Shown here: in pieces, positions 25,996 through 33,995 of the stretch
Numbering within the stretch: the stretch's first letter is position 1
Layout of the letters: every line of letters starts with the position of its first letter
Source of the DNA: Candidatus Goldiibacteriota bacterium
GTDB taxonomy: Bacteria; Oederibacteriota; PGYV01; DSYL01
Direction: 5' to 3'
Assembly: GCA_018000835.1 (NCBI GenBank)
Contig: JAGNJD010000009.1
Location: 1-64,000, forward strand
DNA length: 64,000 nucleotides
Notes under the pieces: model-generated
The model's database searches: none
What the model saw: the letters and a program-made list of their open reading frames with translations, nothing else
What the model was told of the DNA's origin: nothing
Made by a program: the position numbers and the translations under genes

Positions 25996-26967
25996 ATGAA
26001 CAAATTTTTTAAGATGTTTTTGACGCTGGTTGTTTTGACCGGTTTTAACGTGAATTTGTTTTCGGATTCGATGATAAAAATAGACGGTTCAAGTACTGTT
26101 TATCCCATAACAGAAGCGATAGCAGAAGAATTTCAGAAGATGCATAAAAATATAAAAGTAGTTGTAGGCATTTCCGGAACGGGTGGTGGAATGAAAAAGT
26201 TTACAACTGGTAGCATAGATATATGCAATGCTTCAAGGCCGATTAAATCGAGCGAACAAAAGCAAGCAAGATTGAACGGCGTTGATTATATAGAATTGCC
26301 AATAGCTTATGACGGAATATCGGTTGTAGTAAGCAGGGATAACCAGTTTGTGGATTATCTGACGGTTGCCGAATTGAAGAAGCTATGGCATCCCTCATCA
26401 CAGAATAATGTTACGAAATGGAATCAGATAAGAGACGGTTTCCCGGCAGAAAAAATAAAATTGTACGGACCAGGTACGGATTCCGGGACCTTTGAATATT
26501 TTACGGAAGCAATTTGCGGAGCAGCAGGAAAAAGCAGGGGAGATTACACCCCGAGTGAAGACGATAATGTTCTGGTTCAGGGCATTACCGGTGACAGATA
26601 TGCATTGGGTTATTTTGGGCTTGCTTACTACGAAGAAAACCAGGATAAATTAAAAGTCGTAAAAATAGATAATGGCAAAGGATCCGTTGCTCCTTCTTAT
26701 GAAACCGTTCAAAATGGTACGTATCAGCCGCTTTCAAGGCCTTTGTTTATATACATAAACAGTGGTTCGGCAAACAAAGAAGAAGTCCACAAATTTGTTG
26801 AGTTTTATCTGAAAAATGTCGGAAAAATAGCCAAAGAAGTTGGTTACATTGCATTGCCGGACAAAATTTATGAACTCGCGTTAAAGAGATTTAAAGAAAA
26901 GAAAACGGGGTCGGTTTTTAAAGGAATAAAAATAGGAGTAACCGCGGAGGAACTTTTAAGTAAATGA
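25996..26967 (+). CDS. pstS: phosphate ABC transporter substrate-binding protein
   Basis: 323 residues, signal peptide about 1-23. Phosphate-binding loops are visible: DGSSTVYPITEAIAEEF, GISGTGGGMKKF, DICNASRPIK and GPGTDSGTFEYF. It captures phosphate in the periplasm for PstCA. It heads the pst operon behind a Pho-box array and AAAAGGAGG. The pstC start overlaps its stop by four bases. Confidence 0.93.
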   Translation: MNKFFKMFLTLVVLTGFNVNLFSDSMIKIDGSSTVYPITEAIAEEFQKMHKNIKVVVGISGTGGGMKKFTTGSIDICNASRPIKSSEQKQARLNGVDYIELPIAYDGISVVVSRDNQFVDYLTVAELKKLWHPSSQNNVTKWNQIRDGFPAEKIKLYGPGTDSGTFEYFTEAICGAAGKSRGDYTPSEDDNVLVQGITGDRYALGYFGLAYYEENQDKLKVVKIDNGKGSVAPSYETVQNGTYQPLSRPLFIYINSGSANKEEVHKFVEFYLKNVGKIAKEVGYIALPDKIYELALKRFKEKKTGSVFKGIKIGVTAEELLSK

Positions 26968-27854
26968 AAATAAATAAAAATAAAATCACAGAAAAAATTA
27001 CGGAGGGGGCGTTTTTTTTAAGCGCCTCCCTTTCCGTATTTGTAACAATTGGAATAATTATGATACTTTTGTTTGAAACGATAGAATTTTTCAGGGAAGT
27101 TTCAATCGTTGAATTCTTTACAGATACACAGTGGACGCCGCTTTTTGAAGATAAACATTTTGGCATTTTACCGCTTTTAAATGCAACCATATTAACAAGT
27201 TTAATTGCAATGATAATTTCTATATCATTTGGACTTACCATAGCAGTTTACATCAGTGAATATTTAAGTCCGGAAAAGAGAATGATATTAAAACCAATAC
27301 TGGAAATACTCGCAACCATACCAACGGTTGTTTATGGATATTTTGCACTTTTGTTTATAACGCCTTTGCTTCGTAAAATTTTCCCGGACATATCAACTTT
27401 TAATGCACTGTCACCTGGCATTGTCATGGGGTTTATGATAATACCGATTATAGCAACGATGAGCGATGATGCCATGCAGGCAGTCCCCAAATGGCTGAGG
27501 GAGGGTGGTTATGCACTGGCTGCAAATAAATTTCAGGTGACAACCGGCGTTGTAATTCCTTCCGCACTATCAGGTATTATGGCATCTTTTATTCTCGGAA
27601 TTTCGCGGGCAATAGGTGAAACAATGATAGTTACAATTGCAGCAGGACAAATGCCAAATTTAACTTTCAACGTCATGGAACCAATGGAAACAATCACTGC
27701 ATACATTGTCCAGGTCAGTCTCGGCGATACCCCGACAGGTTCAATTGAGTTCAGGACGATTTTTGCAACAGGCATGACACTTTTCGTTTTGACATTTATT
27801 TTAAACGTAATCAGTTATTTTTTAAAAAGTAAATACAGGGAAAGGTACAGATGA
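26964..27854 (+). CDS. pstC: phosphate ABC transporter permease PstC
   Basis: 296 residues, six membrane helices. The family's conserved segments include EILATIPTVVYGYFAL and the cytoplasmic coupling loop REGGYALAANKFQVTTGVVIPSALSGI followed by SRAIGETMIV. It forms the channel with PstA. ATGA overlap with pstS indicates coupled translation. A strong hairpin with a T-rich loop lies within its first 25 codons. Confidence 0.92.
   Translation: MKINKNKITEKITEGAFFLSASLSVFVTIGIIMILLFETIEFFREVSIVEFFTDTQWTPLFEDKHFGILPLLNATILTSLIAMIISISFGLTIAVYISEYLSPEKRMILKPILEILATIPTVVYGYFALLFITPLLRKIFPDISTFNALSPGIVMGFMIIPIIATMSDDAMQAVPKWLREGGYALAANKFQVTTGVVIPSALSGIMASFILGISRAIGETMIVTIAAGQMPNLTFNVMEPMETITAYIVQVSLGDTPTGSIEFRTIFATGMTLFVLTFILNVISYFLKSKYRERYR
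26999..27036 (+). promoter_or_regulatory. hairpin inside the 5' end of pstC
   Basis: ACGGAGGGGGCG (26999-27010, allowing the preceding bases) can pair with CGCC..CCCT..CCGT (27023-27036) across a T8-containing loop, with only small bulges. Such a structure just after pstS could lower expression of the membrane genes relative to the binding protein. It may also be coincidental. Confidence 0.35.
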
Positions 27855-27857
27855 CAC

Positions 27858-28760
27858 ATGAAAGAAGAAAAAATAATTAATAAAATAAGAGACGTTTTTT
27901 TTCCTGTCGCAGGATTATTGGCTGTTATTATAAGCCTGGGCATTCTTTTTGTTCTAATAATAGACGTTTTTAAGGATGGATTTATGCGGCTTGATTTTCA
28001 ATTTCTTACCAGTTATCCGTCAAGGAAGGCGGAAAAAGCAGGCATTTTGTCTGCATGGGTAGGAACCATATGGATTATGAGCATAACTGCATTTTTGATA
28101 TTCCCAATTGGTGTTGCTGCCGGCATTTATCTTGAAGAATATGCAAAATCCGGAAAATTAAGAGATTTTCTTGAAATCAATATATCAAATCTTGCCGGAG
28201 TTCCTTCCATAATATATGGATTACTTGGATTGCAGGTCTTTGTTTATTTTTTCAGGCTTGACAGAAGCGTACTTGCAGGCGCTCTTACGCTATCGCTCGT
28301 TGTTTTACCAATAGTCATAGTTGCAACCAGGGAATCGTTAAAAGCCGTCCCATTATCACTGAGAGAAGCATCTTTTGCATTAGGTGCCACAAAACTGCAA
28401 ACGATTATTTTTCAGGTTTTACCTTCCGCATTTTCAGGCATTCTAAGTGGAGTCATACTTGCAATGTCGCGGGCAATAGGCGAAACGGCTCCACTTATTA
28501 CCATAGGCGCATTAACTTACATTGCGTTTTTACCAACCGGACCTTTTACAACCGAATTTCCATTTATAACGTTGCAGGGCTTAAAAGATTATTTCACCGT
28601 TTTACCAATACAAATTTTCAACTGGATTTCAAGACCACAAAAGGCATTTCATGCAAACGCGGCTGCAGGAATACTGATATTGCTTATAATCTCGCTTTTT
28701 ATAAATTTTCTCGCAGTTTATCTGAGAATAAAATTTGAAAAACATTCAGGGAGAAAATAA
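27858..28760 (+). CDS. pstA: phosphate ABC transporter permease PstA
   Basis: 300 residues, six membrane helices, with the ABC coupling loop PLSLREASFALGATKLQTI and the SRAIGETAPLITIGA segment characteristic of PstA. NLAGVPSIIYGLLGL matches the conserved pore helix. It pairs with PstC and docks PstB. It begins three bases after the pstC stop. Confidence 0.92.
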   Translation: MKEEKIINKIRDVFFPVAGLLAVIISLGILFVLIIDVFKDGFMRLDFQFLTSYPSRKAEKAGILSAWVGTIWIMSITAFLIFPIGVAAGIYLEEYAKSGKLRDFLEINISNLAGVPSIIYGLLGLQVFVYFFRLDRSVLAGALTLSLVVLPIVIVATRESLKAVPLSLREASFALGATKLQTIIFQVLPSAFSGILSGVILAMSRAIGETAPLITIGALTYIAFLPTGPFTTEFPFITLQGLKDYFTVLPIQIFNWISRPQKAFHANAAAGILILLIISLFINFLAVYLRIKFEKHSGRK

Positions 28761-28762
28761 AA

Positions 28763-29526
28763 ATGGAAGAAAGTGTAAAAATAGAAGCAAAAGATTTTAA
28801 CGCATATTATGGTAAAAAAAATGCGTTAAAAACGTCAATTTAAAAATATACTCAAATAAAATAACGGCGATAATAGGTCCATCCGGTTGTGGAAAATCAA
28901 CTTTTTTGCGTTCATTAAACAGAATGAACGATTTGATAGAAAACTTTTCTGTCAACGGTGAATTGTTGATTGACAAAGAAAATATATATAAAAAAGACGT
29001 AGACGTAATTTATTTAAGAAAAAAGGTTGGCATGGTATTTCAAAAACCGAATCCGTTTCCAAAATCAATTTTTGAGAACATAGCATACGGTCTGAAAATT
29101 CACAAATTATATCGGGATAACGACGAATTACATCAAAAAATTGAAAATAGTTTAAAAGAAGTGGCTTTGTGGGACGAGGTAAAGGAGGATTTGAATAAAA
29201 ATGCTTTTGATTTATCCGGCGGGCAGCAGCAAAGATTATGCATTGCAAGAGCACTCGTAATACAGCCCGAAATAATTTTAATGGATGAACCAACGGCATC
29301 ACTGGACCCGATATCAACTGCAAAAATAGAAGAATTGATAAGAAAATTAAAAAAACAATATACGATAGTGATAGTCACGCATAACATGCAGCAGGCAGCA
29401 AGGGTGTCTGATTACAGCATTTTTTTTATGCAGGGAGAGATGGTGGAATATGACGTAACGTCGAAAATTTTTACTACGCCTTCAAACAAAATAACGGAAG
29501 AATATATTACCGGAAGATTTGGATAA
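28763..29526 (+). CDS. pstB: phosphate ABC transporter ATPase PstB, frameshifted
   Basis: Two frames together give a full PstB. Frame one starts at ATG 28763 ([20 protein letters not shown]) and stops after 26 codons. The rest continues in the -1 frame from about 28831 ([15 protein letters not shown]), then Walker [10 protein letters not shown], the family LRSLNRMND, signature LSGGQQQR and Walker [12 protein letters not shown]. One missing A in the run at 28828-28832 explains the break. This could be a sequencing or assembly error, a true mutation, or slippage; the rest of the protein is perfectly conserved, so an error or a recent event is likeliest. The operon context (pstA before, phoU after) is intact. 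Confidence 0.9.
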
Positions 29527-29542
29527 AAAAAGGAGATAAAAA

Positions 29543-30202
29543 ATGGAAAGAAAATTTGATGAAGAATTACAGGAATTGAAAAAGATGATATTTGAAATGC
29601 TTTCCCTTGTTAACGAACTGATGGAAAATGCGGTAACCGCGTTAATTCAAAAGAATGAAAAACTTGCAGAAGAGGTTGAAAAAAGGGACGAAGAAGTTGA
29701 TGATTATGAAAATAAGATAGATAAATTCTGCCTGGAACTTCTTGTTAAATACCAGCCGGCAGCAATTGACCTGCGATTTATAACTTCTATAATGAAAATA
29801 AATAATGATGTGGAAAGAATAGGTGACCTTACGACCACAATTGCCCATAAAGCAGGGATAATAACGAGACAGCATCCGGCGGAAATACCGGCAAAAATAA
29901 ACGAAATAAGCAAAGAAATACAAAAAATGTTAAAAGGCGTTACGGCTTCATTGATGGATGTAAATCCTGAAAAAGCATTGACAATTTGCGTAAACGACAG
30001 ATCCATAGATGAAATGTACGTAGAAACTTTCAGGCAGATAATGGCGTTTATGATGGAAAATAAATTAAATGTAAAAGCAGGAATTGAATTGATTCTTTCA
30101 ATCAAAAATCTGGAAAGAATCGCAGACCATTTAACCAATATTGCAGAAGACATAGTATATATGGCAAAAGGAGAATCAATAAAACACAAAAAAGAAGTTT
30201 GA
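29543..30202 (+). CDS. phoU: phosphate signalling regulator PhoU
   Basis: 219 residues, two repeats of a three-helix bundle. The metal-binding motifs EEVEKRDEEVDDYENKID (first half) and SIDEMYVETFRQ (second half), plus FITSIMKINNDVERIGD and IKNLERIADHLTNIAEDIVY, are the PhoU hallmarks. It links Pst transport state to PhoR and represses the Pho response when phosphate is plentiful. It is the last gene of the operon, behind AAAAAGGAG. Confidence 0.93.
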   Translation: MERKFDEELQELKKMIFEMLSLVNELMENAVTALIQKNEKLAEEVEKRDEEVDDYENKIDKFCLELLVKYQPAAIDLRFITSIMKINNDVERIGDLTTTIAHKAGIITRQHPAEIPAKINEISKEIQKMLKGVTASLMDVNPEKALTICVNDRSIDEMYVETFRQIMAFMMENKLNVKAGIELILSIKNLERIADHLTNIAEDIVYMAKGESIKHKKEV

Positions 30203-30381
30203 TAAATTATAAATCACCATGCTGGATGAATAACAAAATATAAAAATTCATTTCTGCTGTTGCTCAGACGCAGGAATCTTATTTTTTTCTTTTAGAGATC
30301 CGGTGAAATAGCCATTGCATTTTTTTGCAATAAAAGCATGCAGGATTATCAACTAAAAAAATTAAATTTTTGGTTTTGTAA

Positions 30382-30484
30382 CTGCAATCAATCCTTTTGT
30401 TCTAATTGATGTCTGCGAGTCAAAATATTTCATAAAAACATATAATTTAAAAATAATTATATAAAACCTGTATTTTTTTACAAA
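30382..30484 (+). repeat. dispersed AT-rich intergenic repeat, copy B
   Basis: Motifs in order are CTGCAATCAATCCTT, TAATTGATGTCTGCG, ATTTCATAAAAACATATAAT, AATTATATAAAACC and TGTATTTTTTTAC. They match copies near 11736 and 33782. The 30203-30381 spacer also holds an ATTGCA..TGCAAT inverted repeat at about 30315-30332 but no gene. Confidence 0.55.
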
Positions 30485-30571
30485 ATTGGAATTATCATCA
30501 TCCCATATTACCTTACAATATATAATATTAAAAAAATGTATGGTAATGAGGTGCTGTTGTGGCGGTAAATA

Positions 30572-30823
30572 TTGCGTAAAGAACTAAAGAATGCGGAAAC
30601 CGTGAAGGCAGAATATAAAAAGACATTGAATGCACCATCAAAAGGCGCATTGATCAGAAAAATAATTAATAGCAGGGAATACTGCTGCATAATGATAAGG
30701 AAAGGGGAAAAGACACGTTTTAAATATGCCGGAAAGCCGGATAAGAAAAAAATTAAAAGATATAATGAAGCGAAAATGCCCGGGGCAAAATACAGAAATT
30801 TGTCACAACAAAAATGCGGATAA
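30572..30823 (+). CDS. small basic hypothetical protein, doubtful
   Basis: 83 codons beginning with TTG and lacking a well-placed ribosome site. The product is very basic, and the stretch GALIRKIINSREYCCIMIRKGEK faintly recalls the Cys-containing DUF6788-type leader proteins of IS66-like elements. This is too weak to assert. It may be a degraded gene or chance open frame between phoU and the penicillin-binding protein. Confidence 0.22.
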   Translation: MRKELKNAETVKAEYKKTLNAPSKGALIRKIINSREYCCIMIRKGEKTRFKYAGKPDKKKIKRYNEAKMPGAKYRNLSQQKCG

Positions 30824-30870
30824 AATATTTAAAAGTGGTTTTACGAATATTTTTTATGCATAAAAAATTC

Positions 30871-30901
30871 TTGTCTACGTAAAATAATGTGTTATTATAA
30901 T
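30871..30901 (+). promoter_or_regulatory. promoter for the penicillin-binding protein gene
   Basis: TTGTCT (30871-30876) and TATAAT (30896-30901) are separated by 19 bases. The -10 falls inside the most upstream part of the open frame, supporting the downstream start at 30929, which has AAGGAGG ahead of it. Confidence 0.45.
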
Positions 30902-30928
30902 TCAGTTATAATTGAGAAGGAGGATTAC

Positions 30929-32752
30929 ATGAACGTATTTAAGCCTATTGATTATTTATCCGGCAGTAATTATTACAAAAAGAAACGCGTAAGACTTATA
31001 ATATTAATATTAATCGGCGTTGTCCTTTGCTGTTGTATTTTTTATTTTTTTGGAAAAAATTTAAGGCATTTTATTTGCATTAAAAGCGGAGTTTCAAATT
31101 TTGAAAAGGGTAAAATATCCTATGCAATGTCTGATTTTAACAAGGCATTGAACATAAAACCAAATTCACCTCTTGCACTGGACGGACTTGGACTTGTTTA
31201 CGTTAAACAAGGCGATTTTGAAAAAGCAATGAAGACATACGTAGAAGCAATATCTGCCGGTTTAAAGCCAAACAACGTCATAAATCATACAAAATACGGG
31301 AACGTATATCTGGACAATGGCATTTACGAAAAAGCAGAACTGGAATTTACACAGGCAATAAGGTTAAAAAGCACTGATTTCAGCGCACTTTTCGGGCTTG
31401 GCTGTTGTTATCATGCGTATGGAAATTTAAATCAGGCAATTAATTATTATACAAAAGCGTTGACATATAATCCCAAATTTACTGCAGCAAGAAAAAATTT
31501 GTCAATTGCCGAAGATGAAAAAAACAAAGGGTCAATATATTATTTATTTGACAGAAATGGTGAACCACTTGCAAGATATAATTTACTTGCCGGGGAAAAC
31601 AAGAAAACTTATATGCTTGATTTTAAAGCAGCGCACGTAATAGGATTTGACAGCGAAAAACACGGGAAATATGGCATTGAAAAATACATAGAACAATATG
31701 CACAGGGAAATAAAATATATCTTACCATTGATTCCAACGTCCAGCAGACTGTTGCAAGGACAATGGGATGGTATAAAGGGGCAATAGTAATATTAAATCC
31801 GTCAACGGGTGAAATACTTGCGATGTATAGCCAGCCGACATTTAACCCTAATAACGTTGACAAGGATTGGAGCAAAATAATACATAATGCCAATAAACCG
31901 CTTATCAACAGGGCTGTTGAAAAGTTATACGAGCCTGGTTCTATCACAAAAATCATAACTATATCAGCATTTTATGAGAACGGCTTAAAAGAAGATTCTA
32001 TATTTCCTATCCGTTGTGCTGGCTCAACCATGTTTGCAAACAAATCTTTCTGGTGCTGGGATAAACACGGCAGGGTTAAGTCAATAGAACAAACAATAGA
32101 GTCATCCTGTAACATTGCAAGTGCTTTTCTTGGTTTTGCAGTCGGTATAAATTCTTTGTCGGAATATGCAGCGCGTTTTGGCTTTAATAAAGAACTTGAT
32201 ATAGGATTTTTTGACCCCATCAGAAACGTAAAAATTTCAATTCCTGTCAGTAAAAGCATTTTTCCTATGGAAGCAAAAGATAAATATGAACTTGCTATGA
32301 TTGCGAGCGGCTTAACTCCTGCAAAAAACAATCCATATCTCATTACGCCTCTTCAGGCAGCAATAATTTCACAGATAATAGCAAACAACGGTATCTTTGT
32401 TAATCCTTACATAATAAAAGAAATAAGAAATATCAATGGAAAATTATTATATAAAAATACGTCCACGGATTTTAAAAGAGTAATATCGCCTTCCACGGAC
32501 GTTAAAATAAAATCTCTTATGGAAAAGGTTGTCCAGGACGGAATAGGTAAAAAAGCAAAGGTGAAAGGCATTTCAATCGCAGGGAAAACAGGGACGTCAG
32601 GAAACGGTAAGGGCTTGAATGCATGGTTTATTTCATTTGCCCCTTCTGATAATCCCCGGTATGCAATGGCTATTGTCTGTGATGAAGAAGGAAAAGGCAT
32701 GACAATAGCGGCACCCATAGCATCCGAAATTTATAAAACGTTATTAAAATAA
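30929..32752 (+). CDS. TPR-containing class B penicillin-binding protein (transpeptidase)
   Basis: 607 residues from ATG 30929 behind AAGGAGG. One N-terminal membrane helix (about 26-45) is followed by three or four TPR motifs (about 55-200; for example DFNKALNIKPNSPLALDGLGLVY) and a transpeptidase domain with all three active-site motifs: S338-ITK, S393-CN and KTGTS at 553-557. It should cross-link peptidoglycan on the periplasmic side. Class B PBPs normally carry a dimerisation or pedestal domain here; TPRs in that place are unusual and suggest protein-protein recruitment. The deacetylase gene begins at the very next base after its stop. Confidence 0.88.
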   Translation: MNVFKPIDYLSGSNYYKKKRVRLIILILIGVVLCCCIFYFFGKNLRHFICIKSGVSNFEKGKISYAMSDFNKALNIKPNSPLALDGLGLVYVKQGDFEKAMKTYVEAISAGLKPNNVINHTKYGNVYLDNGIYEKAELEFTQAIRLKSTDFSALFGLGCCYHAYGNLNQAINYYTKALTYNPKFTAARKNLSIAEDEKNKGSIYYLFDRNGEPLARYNLLAGENKKTYMLDFKAAHVIGFDSEKHGKYGIEKYIEQYAQGNKIYLTIDSNVQQTVARTMGWYKGAIVILNPSTGEILAMYSQPTFNPNNVDKDWSKIIHNANKPLINRAVEKLYEPGSITKIITISAFYENGLKEDSIFPIRCAGSTMFANKSFWCWDKHGRVKSIEQTIESSCNIASAFLGFAVGINSLSEYAARFGFNKELDIGFFDPIRNVKISIPVSKSIFPMEAKDKYELAMIASGLTPAKNNPYLITPLQAAIISQIIANNGIFVNPYIIKEIRNINGKLLYKNTSTDFKRVISPSTDVKIKSLMEKVVQDGIGKKAKVKGISIAGKTGTSGNGKGLNAWFISFAPSDNPRYAMAIVCDEEGKGMTIAAPIASEIYKTLLK

Positions 32753-33484
32753 ATGAACCTTCCCATACTTTTATATCGTAAAATAACAGATGAAAACGAG
32801 CGGATGGATGACAATTTTTCCATTTCACCGGCGGATTTTAAAAGTCAGATGGAATTTTTAAAAAGCAGTGGATATACGTCAATCTCTCAAAACGATCTTT
32901 TAAATCATGTTATTAATAAAAAAAGGTTGCCTCCAAAAAGCATTATGATAACGTTTGATAATTCTTACGAATGCCTTTTATCCGTTGTAAAACCGGTTCT
33001 TGACAGTGCAGGATTTAAGGCAGTTGTATTTGTTGCATCAAAATCAATAGGAATGTATAATTTCTGGGATAATCCTGACGAAAAAACAAGAGTCCCTTGT
33101 CTTGATAAAAATAGTTTACTTTCATTGATTAAACAGGGATGGGAAATCGGTTCCCATTCTTTAACCCATGCACATCTTACGAAGATTACGGAAGAAAAAA
33201 TTATAAAAGAAATATATGGCTCTAAGTTTGATTTAGAACAGATTTTGCAGACAAACGTTATTTCTTTTGCTTATCCTTATGGTGAATATAACGATGCAAT
33301 AAAAAATATTGTCATTAAAGCAGGATATAAACTCGGCTTTTCAATAACATCTCCGTCTTTTACCGTTACCGGAGATCCGTTTATGATGAGAAGAATATTG
33401 ATTCAAAAATCTGATTCCATGGACTTGTTCAAAAGGAAAATATCAAATCTGGATTTATTATACAGGGGAATGACGAAAAAATAA
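32753..33484 (+). CDS. NodB-type polysaccharide deacetylase with altered metal site
   Basis: 243 residues, no signal peptide evident. NodB motifs are: motif 1 TFDNS (67-71), motif 2 HSLTH (135-139), and motif 3 FAYPYGEYN. Canonical motif 1 is TFDDG; here the second aspartate, normally a zinc ligand, is N70. D69, the catalytic base, and both motif 2 histidines remain, so activity may be reduced, changed or lost. Family members remove N- or O-acetyl groups from peptidoglycan, chitin-like or exopolysaccharide chains. Zero-base spacing to the PBP gene implies joint cell-wall work. Confidence 0.8.
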   Translation: MNLPILLYRKITDENERMDDNFSISPADFKSQMEFLKSSGYTSISQNDLLNHVINKKRLPPKSIMITFDNSYECLLSVVKPVLDSAGFKAVVFVASKSIGMYNFWDNPDEKTRVPCLDKNSLLSLIKQGWEIGSHSLTHAHLTKITEEKIIKEIYGSKFDLEQILQTNVISFAYPYGEYNDAIKNIVIKAGYKLGFSITSPSFTVTGDPFMMRRILIQKSDSMDLFKRKISNLDLLYRGMTKK

Positions 33485-33546
33485 AAGATTTATCTCTTTC
33501 ATATCGTTGCTGCCCGGTAAACTTAAAATAATTAGCAATTGAAAAT

Positions 33547-33775
33547 TTATTGGAACAGCATTCATAAAATATCTCAGTGAGATATTTTATGAATGCATAC
33601 ATTAAAAATGTTTTATCTACTTTGCCAAGAGGGTTCCAAGGGAGCTGCGGAATATCACTGGTATTCCTCGTCCCTTGGTCAATCAACGAAGTCCCGTAAA
33701 GATAATTTCTACGGGACGAAGTTGATTGAATTTTTTGTGGGAGCCTCGGGCTTTAGCCCGAGGGGGTCCCACTTA
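33547..33775 (+). repeat. multi-hairpin intergenic element, copy R1
   Basis: One of three near-identical copies (others at 42756 and 58561). Its parts in order are: an uninterrupted 39-nt palindrome at about 33558-33596 (arms starting GCATTCATAAAATATCTCA), a nested stem CCAAGGGA..TCCCTTGG, the short stem CAATCAA..TTGATTG, and a terminal hairpin GTGGGA-CTCGGGC-GCCCGAG-TCCCAC. Relative to the other copies, R1 lacks a 27-nt hairpin in the first palindrome and has an extra 24-nt hairpin at 33692-33715 flanked by ACGAAG duplications. The GTGG-plus-hairpin end resembles REP sequences mobilised by RAYT transposases. Confidence 0.85.
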
Positions 33776-33781
33776 ATCGTA

Positions 33782-33893
33782 TTCAATCCCTGTAATATGA
33801 TGGCGGTTTACCCAAACAATAGATTTCATAAAAACATATAATCTGAAAGGAATTATATGAAATCAGTGTTTTTTACCGGGCAGGAGTGAACTT
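33782..33893 (+). repeat. dispersed AT-rich intergenic repeat, copy D
   Basis: Contains TTCATAAAAACATATAAT, CTGAAAGGAATTATAT and GTGTTTTTTACCGG, matching copies A and B in the same order. It sits between element R1 and the promoter at 33940. No gene is visible in 33485-33939. Confidence 0.5.
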
Positions 33894-33939
33894 TATACCA
33901 CGTTATATTCATAATTGCATATTGTAAAATTTGCCATTA

Positions 33940-33968
33940 TTGACATTAATCATTTATTATTATACTAT
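33940..33968 (+). promoter_or_regulatory. promoter of the pilB operon
   Basis: A perfect TTGACA (33940-33945) is followed by TATACT at 33961 (15-base spacer) or TACTAT at 33963 (17-base spacer). Transcription from here would exclude the ATG at 33915 and supports the GTG start at 33996. Confidence 0.6.
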
Positions 33969-33995
33969 ATAAGCAAAGGCAAAATGGAGGTATGC

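Noticed and set aside
28823-28840. Programmed frameshifting as the leading explanation for pstB
   Set aside because: The site lacks a canonical two-codon slippery heptamer, and pstB is not known to need recoding; error or mutation is simpler.
33593-33841. Open frames inside R1, R2 and R3 sharing the peptide start MHTLKMFYLLCQEG
   Set aside because: They arise from the repeat itself, have no ribosome binding site, cross several hairpins and end at different points outside the repeat in each copy.
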